NCBI RefSeq assembly: GCF_030506285.1
Contig: NZ_CP119422.1
Coordinates: 5,009,501 to 5,073,500 of the forward strand
Direction of reading: 5' to 3'
From: Catalinimonas niigatensis
GTDB lineage: Bacteria > Bacteroidota > Bacteroidia > Cytophagales > Cyclobacteriaceae
DNA: 64,000 bases
Shown here: positions 8,903 through 17,033 of the stretch, piece by piece
How positions within the stretch are numbered: position 1 is the stretch's first letter
Layout of the letters: each line of letters opens with the position of its first letter
The notes under the pieces: generated by a model
Told to the model about the DNA's origin: nothing
Databases searched by the model: none
Seen by the model: only the letters and a program-made list of their open reading frames with translations
Made by a program: the position numbers and the translations under genes

Positions 8903-10762
8903 TTGGCACATCAAGTAAAGGTAAATGTCACTATCGGAGGTAAAACCATCTCTCCTATAGCAGATCTGGACATCAGCCAGAGTCTGTTTGATCACAATGT
9001 CATCCAAGTAGTCATACCCCTGGGTGCATTTAAGGATAACAATTCCCAGATACTTAATCAGGCTAAGGACTATCTGAATCAGCCTCTTACTGCTGAAATT
9101 ACTTCGGGAGTTTTTGATCGGCTTAAACGAGACTTCAGTTTCAAAGGAGTGGTTACGGACATCCGCATGACCCGTTCCCAAAGGGGAGAAAGGATGATTT
9201 TTGTCACTGCCTACAGCCCCACGGTTTACCTCAGCGGGGTAGCCACCACTCGCTCTTTTCATGAAATGAGTCTGGCAGATATCGTTAATCAGGTACTGGA
9301 GGATGTACCTGCGAATATGACTGTACACCTTAGCCCCAGATATAGTCAAAACATTGAATATACCGTGCAGTACCGGGAGACCAACATGCAGTTTCTGCAA
9401 AGACTGGCAGACACCTATGGTGAGTGGCTTTACTATGATGGTGATGAATTTATTTTTGGCGAATTACCCTCCGGCACGCCCATAGATCTGCAATTGGAAA
9501 AAGACCTGCAGGATATGAAACTGTCCATGCGGGTAGTACCCGTAAACTTTAAAGCCAAAGCTTATGATTATCTCAAGCATGAGGTATACGAAAGTACGGC
9601 AAAGCCCGGTGATATTTCAGACCTTGATACTTTCGGCAGCGAAATACTTAACAAACTGGAGCCTGATGCCTTCTCCGGCAAATCCTTGCGTATGCCCTAC
9701 CGGGGATTTCAATCCGCTCAGGAACTGGATGATTATGCACGCCACGAGATGGCCACCCGCTCCCGCGATATGGTAGTGCTTAGCGGAACTACTGATCATA
9801 CGCAACTCAGAGTAGGCTCGGTGATCAACATTACCGGTGAAAAGGCTAATGAAGTAGACCTTGAGAAGTACATCATTACGGCGGTTAACCATAGTATTGA
9901 TGAGAGCTTCAGCTATACCAATACCATACAGGCGATTCCTGACGCGGCTTCCAGCCCACCTGATAACCCAAGAGTGCGTGTTCCTTTTTGCGAAGTACAG
10001 CAGGCAATGGTTATAGAAAATGATGACCCGGAAGGCATGGGCAGAGTAAAAGTGCAATTCAAATGGCAGGAAAGTGGAACGTCTACTCCCTGGATAAGAA
10101 TCATACAGCCCTATGCCGGACAGTCATCCGATCTGCACGGTTTCTTTTTTACCCCTGAACTGGAAGATGAAGTGATTGTGGGTTTTATCCAAGACAATCC
10201 CGATCGCCCTTATGTGATGGGCAGCGTTTATCATAACCAAGGCAGTAATCATCCTAGTGAGTGGCATGATCCGCAAACCAATCGGAAGGTCATCAGAACT
10301 CGTTCAGGTAATCAAATACACTTTGTAGATGAAGATGGTCAGGAAGAGATCATCATTACCAACAAAGATTTTGATCATGCTACCAATGAGATCCGCCTAA
10401 GTATGGAAGGTAATGGTAAGATTACCATCATGACTTTGGGAGAATTAGATATCCAGGCTAAATCTATATCCATGAAAGCCGACCAGGATATTGATATCAA
10501 AGCGGGAGCCAATGCCAGCATGGATGTGAGCCAGGGCCTGAAAATCAAATCCGGTACTGATACTAAAATTGAGGCAGGAACTGCCGTGAATGTCAAATCG
10601 GGTACTGATACCAAGATTGATGCAGGAACTGCGGCAAGTGTAAAAGGTGCTGCCGATCTGAAACTTGAAGGGGCTATGGCCTCTCTTAAAGGAAGTGCAC
10701 AGCTGGATCTGGATGGTGGAGCAATGGCTAGCCTGAAAGGAGCCTTGGTAAAAATTAATTAA
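8903..10762 (+). CDS. tssI: T6SS spike protein TssI (VgrG)
   Basis: A 619-aa VgrG forming the trimeric spike at the tube tip. The N-terminal ~370 residues are the gp27-like base, with the Y-R-E-T-N-M-x-F-L-Q-R-L-A segment near 158 that is diagnostic of the family. A gp5/OB-fold domain follows (about 375-460, with R-V-K-V-Q-F-K-W and P-D-R-P-Y-V-M-G-S-V-Y). The C-terminal ~130 residues are a repetitive beta-helix needle (I-K-S-G-T-D-T-K type repeats) ending without a toxin extension, ready to receive the PAAR tip. The start codon is TTG at 8903; no ATG is available near. Stop to tssE start is 5 bp. Confidence 0.93.
   Translation: MAHQVKVNVTIGGKTISPIADLDISQSLFDHNVIQVVIPLGAFKDNNSQILNQAKDYLNQPLTAEITSGVFDRLKRDFSFKGVVTDIRMTRSQRGERMIFVTAYSPTVYLSGVATTRSFHEMSLADIVNQVLEDVPANMTVHLSPRYSQNIEYTVQYRETNMQFLQRLADTYGEWLYYDGDEFIFGELPSGTPIDLQLEKDLQDMKLSMRVVPVNFKAKAYDYLKHEVYESTAKPGDISDLDTFGSEILNKLEPDAFSGKSLRMPYRGFQSAQELDDYARHEMATRSRDMVVLSGTTDHTQLRVGSVINITGEKANEVDLEKYIITAVNHSIDESFSYTNTIQAIPDAASSPPDNPRVRVPFCEVQQAMVIENDDPEGMGRVKVQFKWQESGTSTPWIRIIQPYAGQSSDLHGFFFTPELEDEVIVGFIQDNPDRPYVMGSVYHNQGSNHPSEWHDPQTNRKVIRTRSGNQIHFVDEDGQEEIIITNKDFDHATNEIRLSMEGNGKITIMTLGELDIQAKSISMKADQDIDIKAGANASMDVSQGLKIKSGTDTKIEAGTAVNVKSGTDTKIDAGTAASVKGAADLKLEGAMASLKGSAQLDLDGGAMASLKGALVKIN
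10546..10641 (+). repeat. two tandem 48-bp units inside vgrG
   Basis: Copies at 10546-10593 and 10594-10641 share CAAATC-n-GGTACTGATAC and GCAGGAACTGC. They encode consecutive rungs of the needle beta-helix. The high DNA identity points to recent duplication, so needle length may vary between strains. Confidence 0.7.
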
Positions 10763-10767
10763 AGACT

Positions 10768-11205
10768 ATGCGCCCTTACTATACATTTCCTCTACAAACG
10801 GAGCAACTGACACAAAAGCAGAGACTTCGCCTGTGCGAACTCAAAGAAGCGATTGCGGAGTATGTACATCTTATCCTGAAGACGCATCTGACAGAGTATC
10901 GCTATGACTATGATTTTGGCTGTTATGTGTGGGAGCAGGATTTTGAGAATATCAAGAGCATCAGCAAATGGGAAAGCTCCCTTGAGGCACAGATCAAAGA
11001 AGCCATTAACCGTTATGAGAAGCGGATGGATAATATACAGACGAAGGTAACTGTAGAAGATCCCAAAGATTATGCTTCTGAAAGTAATGCACAAAATCGC
11101 CTGAAAAAAAGAATCCACATCACCGTATCCGGTACGATCCAAAAAACACGCGAGCTCTTCCAGCATCAGGAGTTTATTTATTTTAGTCCACTGTCAATTA
11201 ATTAG
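10768..11205 (+). CDS. tssE: T6SS baseplate protein TssE (gp25-like)
   Basis: A 145-aa gp25-like protein that starts sheath polymerisation from the baseplate. The Y-D-F-G-C-Y-V-W-E-Q-D-F segment near residues 49-60 is the family's conserved region around the lysozyme-like fold. I-K-E-A-I-N-R-Y-E-K-R and a beta-rich second half with I-H-I-T-V-S-G follow. The length is close to other TssE proteins. It starts 5 bp after vgrG. The next gene is an AT-rich putative effector, so the order tssE-effector-tssF interrupts an otherwise continuous baseplate set. Divergence from proteobacterial TssE is considerable, hence slightly lower certainty. Confidence 0.82.
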   Translation: MRPYYTFPLQTEQLTQKQRLRLCELKEAIAEYVHLILKTHLTEYRYDYDFGCYVWEQDFENIKSISKWESSLEAQIKEAINRYEKRMDNIQTKVTVEDPKDYASESNAQNRLKKRIHITVSGTIQKTRELFQHQEFIYFSPLSIN

Positions 11206-11318
11206 TGACATCCATTTATGATAAAAATAAATTTATATGTAGTATTTAATGCACTATGTTTTTCAAGCAGCTAAACGCTTATCAGGATTAGATAATATAC
11301 TTTTCACTCTAATGAAAC

Positions 11319-11960
11319 ATGAGCGAATTAAACGAAATCATAATAACCATCTCAAACAAAAAAACAGGTGAATCATATGATTATGCTAAATCCTTCCCAC
11401 ATTCAGACTTTGATAATGATGGAGTGGGAGAAGTTTATAAAACACCTGTGTACGAAGTATATATTAGAAATAGTAAAGATGATGAAAAAAAACAACGAAA
11501 ATGGAGAGCATTAAGATTTATGCCTTATTGGAATCGACAAGGTGCAGATACTAGATATAAAACAGAAGGATGGGTTAACTCTGGATTAAGATCCGGTAAA
11601 AAAAAGAAGCTAGTAACTTTGTATAAGAAAAATTATGAACTCCATAGCACATATTCAGCATTTAATGGTGCTATACGAGTTACAGGAAACTTTTTAATTC
11701 ATGCAGGACCAATGAACCTTAAAGATCCAAATTTTGGGTCTGCTGGATGTATCGAGATAATTGGCAATTTCAACAAATTTAAGCAAGATATAATGATATT
11801 ATCTGGATCAAAAAAGAAAGACCCTGATGATGCAATTTTAGAGCTTGTAAGAGCAAAAAAGTTATTTATCAATATTGAACCAGCTCAACCTCCTGTATTC
11901 GAGAAGCAAAGAGAGAAACAATTGAATAGAGTAAGGAATAGCAGAATTGATGTTGATTGA
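11319..11960 (+). CDS. L,D-transpeptidase-like putative T6SS effector
   Basis: A 213-aa protein whose residues 124-148 (H128 in FLIHAG, then GSAGCIEI with Ser141, Gly143, Cys144) match the YkuD catalytic signature of a His, a spacer and S-x-G-C. L,D-transpeptidases act on peptidoglycan peptide stems. Tlde1-type T6SS effectors use the same fold to attack target cell walls. There is no signal peptide, which fits injection rather than Sec export and argues against a housekeeping enzyme. The gene is noticeably more AT-rich than its neighbours, with many A-ending codons, and sits between tssE and tssF, suggesting acquired cargo. No immunity gene is visible in the 96 bp before tssF. Confidence 0.72.
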   Translation: MSELNEIIITISNKKTGESYDYAKSFPHSDFDNDGVGEVYKTPVYEVYIRNSKDDEKKQRKWRALRFMPYWNRQGADTRYKTEGWVNSGLRSGKKKKLVTLYKKNYELHSTYSAFNGAIRVTGNFLIHAGPMNLKDPNFGSAGCIEIIGNFNKFKQDIMILSGSKKKDPDDAILELVRAKKLFINIEPAQPPVFEKQREKQLNRVRNSRIDVD

Positions 11961-12056
11961 GAATATTATATTAGTTTTTCATAAAGCAACAGCTAAATAC
12001 GCTTTGATCAAGTCTCTATTCCAAATGTGGATTATCTCACCTAGAATTGAACATTG

Positions 12057-13916
12057 ATGAATATTAACAAATCCAACATCAAACGTCGCCTGGTCAAATA
12101 TGTAGCTGATCTGTGGGGTTATCAGCAAGCAGATATGGACGGATTTGATCCGCTGGTAGATCTGCTGTTGGGTGCCTGTGCGGTAGAGTTTGAGCGTACC
12201 GGCAACCAGATCATTTCCTCCCAGAGCCGGGTATTGGAAAAACTCGCCTATCTACTCCTGCCGGAGAGTCTGGTTACGCCTTTGCCAGCCCATACGGTGA
12301 TACATGCCAGTTCGGTAGAGCCTCTGTATACTCTCCGTCCCGAAGATCAGTTTTCTGTTGATAAAGAAGTAGTCAATCCTGTAAAACCTACTGAAATCAG
12401 TAAGAAAGCAGTTTTTTTTTCTCCTACACTCCCGGCTAATATATTTGACGCCAGCATACGTTACGTGGGCATAGGAAAGCGGCTTCTGCAACAGCTGGAT
12501 ATCAATACGCGTGAAACACTGGGTAGTACAAAGAAAGGAGAAAGTTTTGCCAATCAAAGTATATGGTTAGGGCTCAAAGTAAGCCCTAATTTGACAAAAG
12601 TACCCCAGCTTAGCTTTTTCTTTGACTGGCGTAACCATCCCGAAAAACAGAAATACCTCAATTTGATTCCTGTTACCCAGTGTTTGGTAGGTGAATATAG
12701 TATACCAAGCCGCTCAGGCTATGGGCTGGCGGTAGAGGATAAAGTAGGTAAACAAAGAAACGAGCTGGTGGAAGAATGGGATATCTTACCCAAAATAGAA
12801 GACAAGGTAAACCAGTTGTACGAACAGCACTTCCTTACCCTCAGCGGTAGTGATGTTACGATAAAGAGCCAGCTTCAGGTATATCCCGAAGGCTTTGCAG
12901 AACTTTTTGAAGAAGAGATACTAAAAAACTTCAAAGAACCGCTGCTTTGGATCGAACTTTCACTTTCGCAATTGATTCCCCAGGAGGCAATAGAAGAAAT
13001 GACCATTGCCATCAACTGTTTTCCTGCCTGTAACCGGCAGTTGATTGACAATCGCCGTCCATATCGCCTGGATGAGAGTCTCAATATCATTCCTCTAAAA
13101 TCCGAGGACTATTTCCTGGCCGTTCACAAGGTGGCTTCAGGCGATAATCAGCCATTTCAGGGACTTCCATTCTTTGATATCAAGCAGATGAAACCTGGAA
13201 TTTATGCGATACGCAAAGAGCGGGTAGGTAAGTTTGACAGCCGCAATGCCCGTGAGATGCTGCAGTATATCCTGGAACTGATGCGGGATGAAACGGCAGC
13301 CTTCAAGGCAGCCAGCGGAGCGATAGGCTCTAAGGAAATTGTGGAACTGGAGCAGATCCTGAACAGAATTGAGAATAATCTGACAAAAAAAGCTTCCGGA
13401 GGCGATACTGATCAGTACCTCATGCTTAAACCGGACAAGGCTAAAGATATCTATGTCTCCTTCTGGAACACGACCGGGGCGTTTGCCAATAAGATTCCTG
13501 CCGGTAGTGCGTTTAAAACACGTACTATAGATATCAAATCCAACAGTGTTTTCTGCATGACCACTTCCTTCGGGGGCAAAGATAAACCCTCTGAGCAGGA
13601 GAAACTCTATACTTTTCGAAGTAACTTACTATCCAGAGACAGGATTGTGACCCGTGAAGATATCAGAGCAGCCTGTTATGCCGAACTGGGTGATACTATC
13701 GCCCATATCGATATTAAAAAGGGATACATCAACGCTCCCTCTCACCGGCAGGGGCTGCTTAGGGTATTAAGGGTTGAAGTTACGCCTAATGATAAAGAAG
13801 AACTTTCAGAAGAAGAATGGAACAAGATATGCGAGGAACTGGCGATGAATTTACAGCGGCGCTCTTCTATCTTCTTGCCTATCACGGTTAAAATTGTATC
13901 ACCAGCATTTTCCTGA
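12057..13916 (+). CDS. tssF: T6SS baseplate protein TssF
   Basis: A 619-aa baseplate wedge protein. The N-terminus (IKRRLVKYVADLWGY, then D-P-L-V-D-L-L-L-G-A and L-A-Y-L-L-L-P) is the hallmark of Bacteroidota TssF. The rest is long, beta-rich and without signal peptide or membrane segment. A conserved C-terminal module around residues 520-600 includes R-I-V-T-R-E-D-I-R, as in gpJ-type baseplate wedges. The ATG at 12057 is used rather than the TTG three bases upstream. The stop (TGA 13914-13916) is one base before the tssG ATG, consistent with translational coupling of the TssF-TssG pair. Confidence 0.88.
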   Translation: MNINKSNIKRRLVKYVADLWGYQQADMDGFDPLVDLLLGACAVEFERTGNQIISSQSRVLEKLAYLLLPESLVTPLPAHTVIHASSVEPLYTLRPEDQFSVDKEVVNPVKPTEISKKAVFFSPTLPANIFDASIRYVGIGKRLLQQLDINTRETLGSTKKGESFANQSIWLGLKVSPNLTKVPQLSFFFDWRNHPEKQKYLNLIPVTQCLVGEYSIPSRSGYGLAVEDKVGKQRNELVEEWDILPKIEDKVNQLYEQHFLTLSGSDVTIKSQLQVYPEGFAELFEEEILKNFKEPLLWIELSLSQLIPQEAIEEMTIAINCFPACNRQLIDNRRPYRLDESLNIIPLKSEDYFLAVHKVASGDNQPFQGLPFFDIKQMKPGIYAIRKERVGKFDSRNAREMLQYILELMRDETAAFKAASGAIGSKEIVELEQILNRIENNLTKKASGGDTDQYLMLKPDKAKDIYVSFWNTTGAFANKIPAGSAFKTRTIDIKSNSVFCMTTSFGGKDKPSEQEKLYTFRSNLLSRDRIVTREDIRAACYAELGDTIAHIDIKKGYINAPSHRQGLLRVLRVEVTPNDKEELSEEEWNKICEELAMNLQRRSSIFLPITVKIVSPAFS

Positions 13917-13917
13917 C

Positions 13918-14871
13918 ATGGATATCAGCACTAAAGAAACAAACACATCACTCAAAGAACTGCCGGTAAAGCTTAAACTTGATCTGTATGTAGAAGTTGT
14001 CATTGCTTCGCTGATAGAGCAGGGTAAAATAAATCCTGAAAAATTATACATCAAACCTCAGGGTTCTTTCTCCAGAAACTATCAGGCTGACCTGGCCAAA
14101 GTAGAAGTGATAGAAGATAGAAAGTTGGAACAATCTGCTGTTTACGTTCATGTCAATCGAGAAGGGATTTATGATATGCTACCGGAGGGGCTCTTTCACA
14201 AAAACCTGAGAAAGACCAAGCATATTGATACCGAAGAGTCGGTAAAGGAGCTTAAGCTACATCGGGAAGAAGAGAAAAGTGCCAGGAAGTTTTTCCTTCC
14301 ACTGGAGCAAATGTTCTATCAGCAGAGGATTATGATTGAGATAGAAGAACAGAAATCCCTGATTGGGCTTTCAGAAGCTATTGTTGATGAGCTGATCACT
14401 GATTTTTGGCAAATTCCAATCCGATTGGATTATTACCAATCCTTATGTCTGGCGTATATGCTACCCATCATGCATACTATCGTAGGGAATACAGACCTGA
14501 CAGCACAGTGCCTGAGCATTCTCTTACAAGTACCGGTATCTTTAGAAAGCAATGTAGCCAAGTCCGAATCGCTTACTTTGGCTTATAACAGGCTGGGCAG
14601 TTTCTGTCTGGGTGATAATTTTCTGCTGGACGATATGTACGTGCCGGAACTGGACAGCATTACGATCAGTATCGGTCCATTAGAAGGGCTGTCTATTCTT
14701 GATTTTCTACCCCATAGGCAGCAACAGGATTATCTTGATTTTTTAGTTTCCTACTTTATTCCGGCGGAGCTTGATTGGGAAATAGACATCATCGTAAATC
14801 CTGCACAAGAAACCTTCAGATTAGGCGATGTTTCTGAAAAAGGATTGTTAAATTATACGACAGTTATTTAA
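13918..14871 (+). CDS. tssG: T6SS baseplate protein TssG
   Basis: A 317-aa protein in the invariant position after tssF. The ATG at 13918 is preferred over one inside tssF because it directly follows the tssF stop. It is soluble, with a charged N-terminal half containing a long helix (around E-E-S-V-K-E-L-K-L-H) and a C-terminal half with P-L-E-G-L-S-I-L-D-F-L and L-D-F-L-V-S-Y-F-I-P. The latter resembles the end of Bacteroidota TssG proteins. It joins TssF, TssE and TssK in the baseplate. Direct sequence similarity to proteobacterial TssG is weak, and the call leans on order and length. Confidence 0.8.
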   Translation: MDISTKETNTSLKELPVKLKLDLYVEVVIASLIEQGKINPEKLYIKPQGSFSRNYQADLAKVEVIEDRKLEQSAVYVHVNREGIYDMLPEGLFHKNLRKTKHIDTEESVKELKLHREEEKSARKFFLPLEQMFYQQRIMIEIEEQKSLIGLSEAIVDELITDFWQIPIRLDYYQSLCLAYMLPIMHTIVGNTDLTAQCLSILLQVPVSLESNVAKSESLTLAYNRLGSFCLGDNFLLDDMYVPELDSITISIGPLEGLSILDFLPHRQQQDYLDFLVSYFIPAELDWEIDIIVNPAQETFRLGDVSEKGLLNYTTVI

Positions 14872-14881
14872 AGAATATCAT

Positions 14882-16042
14882 ATGCATCCTAACCTAAGAA
14901 AAGCCTCAGTCAATTGGATAGATGGAATGAAGGTGAACAAAAAACACTTTCAACAAACGGAAGACTGGGCTTTGGACCATCTCAAAGACATCGTTGCCCT
15001 CAGCCTTACTGACCATAACTATGGCCTGTTGCCAGGTTCGGAAGACATAGACGCATCTCTTGATTATCAAATAGAAGTAGAGCAGACGCAATTTATTAAG
15101 ATCACGCTCATGGCTTGCAGGGCCATTACGAGGGGCGGGGTGCGTATAGAAATCACGCCCTATGTAAGCAAGCAATTCAGCCTTGGCAAAAGTCATCTCG
15201 AAGTAGTTTTTGACCTGAAAGGCACCTCGAATCAACAGTATGATATTGTCGTTACGGTTGATCCTTTCACCAGAGTCGCTGCTGGTGATCCTGATCCTGA
15301 GGAGCACCCTTTGCGCCACCCATCCAGCCTTCCCAAATATTCGGTGGATGTCATCCCCTCCAATCATATCAACACCGAAGAGTTCAGCACTTATCACCTT
15401 ACCATCGGTAAGTTCCGGGTGGTGGCCGGAGAAGTTCAGAATGAAAACTACATCCCTCCCTGTACCAGAATAAGCAGCCATCCTACACTCCTTGAGTTTT
15501 ATCGTGACTTTGAGAAGCAACTCAATGAAGCCAAACAGCACCTGACACAATACATCAAAAAAAGCCGTTCTTTGGGTAGTCATTCCGAAAACCATAACGT
15601 ATTGACGCTTACTGAGAGCATGCTGATGAACATAGCTGTTTTTGAAGATGAATTCCAGATGGAGATACCCAACCAGTCGCCATCCTATTTGTATATCTAT
15701 TTTAAAAGGTTGATCAGACTCATCTCTACTGAGTTAAATTGTATGCCCGAAGATGAGAGATTGATGGTATACAATACATTCAACCAAAGCTTTACAGCAG
15801 GTACTTTTGAAAATGTCATCTCTTCAGTACTCCACCTGAAATACACACATAGAGATATTTTTCAGGTCATGGACAAGTTATTCCAGGAGACATCCAGGCT
15901 GATGGAGATCATTTCCAGGCTTCCCTTTACCAGCCAAAGTTCTGGTCAGCATTATCAAAAACAAGAAGAAATTCCAGCACCGGAAAAGCCCAGAACCAGT
16001 GGCGCCAAAATTTTCCGGGGAGGCCAACAAATAAAACGATAG
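14882..16042 (+). CDS. tssK: T6SS baseplate connector TssK
   Basis: A 386-aa protein with the TssK start pattern: W-I-D-G-M at residues 12-16 followed by H-F-Q-Q near 22. The N-terminal shoulder domain is beta-rich; a helical neck spans about 205-230 (E-K-Q-L-N-E-A-K-Q-H-L). The C-terminal domain is helical. In known T6SS the TssK C-terminal domain docks on the cytoplasmic face of the membrane complex (TssL/TssM, or TssN-type proteins in Bacteroidota). Its presence implies a docking partner, yet none is recognisable in the window. It is 10 bp after tssG and 4 bp before PAAR. Confidence 0.85.
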   Translation: MHPNLRKASVNWIDGMKVNKKHFQQTEDWALDHLKDIVALSLTDHNYGLLPGSEDIDASLDYQIEVEQTQFIKITLMACRAITRGGVRIEITPYVSKQFSLGKSHLEVVFDLKGTSNQQYDIVVTVDPFTRVAAGDPDPEEHPLRHPSSLPKYSVDVIPSNHINTEEFSTYHLTIGKFRVVAGEVQNENYIPPCTRISSHPTLLEFYRDFEKQLNEAKQHLTQYIKKSRSLGSHSENHNVLTLTESMLMNIAVFEDEFQMEIPNQSPSYLYIYFKRLIRLISTELNCMPEDERLMVYNTFNQSFTAGTFENVISSVLHLKYTHRDIFQVMDKLFQETSRLMEIISRLPFTSQSSGQHYQKQEEIPAPEKPRTSGAKIFRGGQQIKR

Positions 16043-16046
16043 CACC

Positions 16047-16349
16047 ATGAGTAAACCAGCTGCAAGAATAGGCGATATGCATACCTGTCCTATGGTAACT
16101 CCCGGCTTACCACCAGTTCCGCACGTCGGAGGTCCGATTATTGGTCCTGGAGTACCTACCGTATTGATCTGCAACATACCTGCCGCAGTGATGGGAGATA
16201 TGTGCACCTGTGTTGGCCCTCCCGATAGTATTATTCTGGGATCAGTCACTGTTATGATCGGTGGCAAACCTGCCGCACGGATGGGTGATTCTACCGCTCA
16301 TGGAGGTGTTATTGTACTCGGTGCACCCACCGTGCTGATTGGGGGGTAA
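16047..16349 (+). CDS. PAAR-domain spike tip protein
   Basis: A 100-aa single-domain PAAR protein, which forms the sharp zinc-bound cone on the VgrG needle. It has the expected repeated P-A-A-R-x-G-D and P-A-A-V-M-G-D turns, A-R-I-G-D-M-H-T-C-P near the start, G-P-P-x-x-I near the middle, and a Gly/Val/Ile-rich strand pattern throughout. His and Cys residues for zinc are present (H12, C14 and the later C54, C56, H87 area). There is no fused toxin domain. It is 4 bp after tssK and 64 bp before the metallopeptidase-like gene, which may ride on it. Confidence 0.93.
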   Translation: MSKPAARIGDMHTCPMVTPGLPPVPHVGGPIIGPGVPTVLICNIPAAVMGDMCTCVGPPDSIILGSVTVMIGGKPAARMGDSTAHGGVIVLGAPTVLIGG

Positions 16350-16413
16350 GTGAGCGTATTCAGTAGAGGATGATAAATAAGCGTTTTTTTAATGAAACTA
16401 ACCCAATAGAATT

Positions 16414-16986
16414 ATGGCTTTTGATACTCCAACCCAATATCCCGGAATCATTATCCGGATGCAAAGTGCTAATGATAGCGTATTGTTCCCTACCCTGGTA
16501 AACCAGGCCTTGGCAACGATTGCAAGAACACCCACTGGCAGCAAATTACTGAATGGTATAGCCAGCCGTGCAGGACAACAAAAGTTTGGCTATACAGTAT
16601 GTATTATGAGAGCCGATATGACTTATGATAAAGGTTGTGTAACCGGTTGGCTTGGAACAAATGTAGCTAAACGCGGACAGGAAACGGAGGCTACAACACT
16701 CGGTGTGGGATCGGTCACAGCGGTGAAGTATAATGCCAATATGATTAATTCGCCTGACGGGGCAAGACCCTCATGGGTTGGCTTGGCTCACGAACTCATT
16801 CACGCTTACTATAATCTAAAAGGAAAAGGTTTACCAACAGGCATGTTAATGAATGTCAAAGGAACGGTAGAACAAGAAGAGCTGGCAACAGTAGGTATTG
16901 GACCAGGCCCCCAACGTAGCATCAACGAAAATAAAATAAGACATGAGGCCCGTATTCCACTTCGAACAACATATGGAGGTAAATAA
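16414..16986 (+). CDS. M91-like zinc metallopeptidase, putative T6SS effector
   Basis: A 190-aa protein with a zinc-peptidase motif HELIH at residues 126-130, followed by A-Y-Y-N-L-K-G, and a downstream E-E-L-A-T-V-G (Glu155/156) that can supply the third ligand. It ends with N-E-N-K-I-R-H-E and a basic tail. This HELIHAxxxxxG / E-E-x-x-T-V-G arrangement is that of the M91 (NleD-like) effector peptidases. There is no signal peptide. Directly following the PAAR gene and closing the plus-strand cluster, it is in the classical cargo position. No separate immunity gene follows, since a convergent terminator does. It could act on a host or rival protein; the target is unknown. Confidence 0.78.
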   Translation: MAFDTPTQYPGIIIRMQSANDSVLFPTLVNQALATIARTPTGSKLLNGIASRAGQQKFGYTVCIMRADMTYDKGCVTGWLGTNVAKRGQETEATTLGVGSVTAVKYNANMINSPDGARPSWVGLAHELIHAYYNLKGKGLPTGMLMNVKGTVEQEELATVGIGPGPQRSINENKIRHEARIPLRTTYGGK

Positions 16987-16990
16987 TAGC

Positions 16991-17028
16991 ACTTGGCGTG
17001 TTCGATGGCGCTTGAACATACGCTAAGT
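16991..17028. terminator. bidirectional terminator between convergent genes
   Basis: ACTTGGCGTGTTC (16991-17003) pairs with GAACATACGCTAAGT (17014-17028) across a 10-base loop, with a 2-base bulge. It lies between the T6SS plus-strand end (16986) and the end of the minus-strand kinase gene (17034), where a two-way terminator is expected. Confidence 0.6.
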
Positions 17029-17033
17029 CCAAT

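Noticed and set aside
3296-16986. Phage tail, tailocin or extracellular injection system instead of T6SS
   Set aside because: Separate TssB and TssC, ClpV, TssK and an Hcp of the TssD type define a T6SS; no tail-fibre, tape-measure or portal genes are present.
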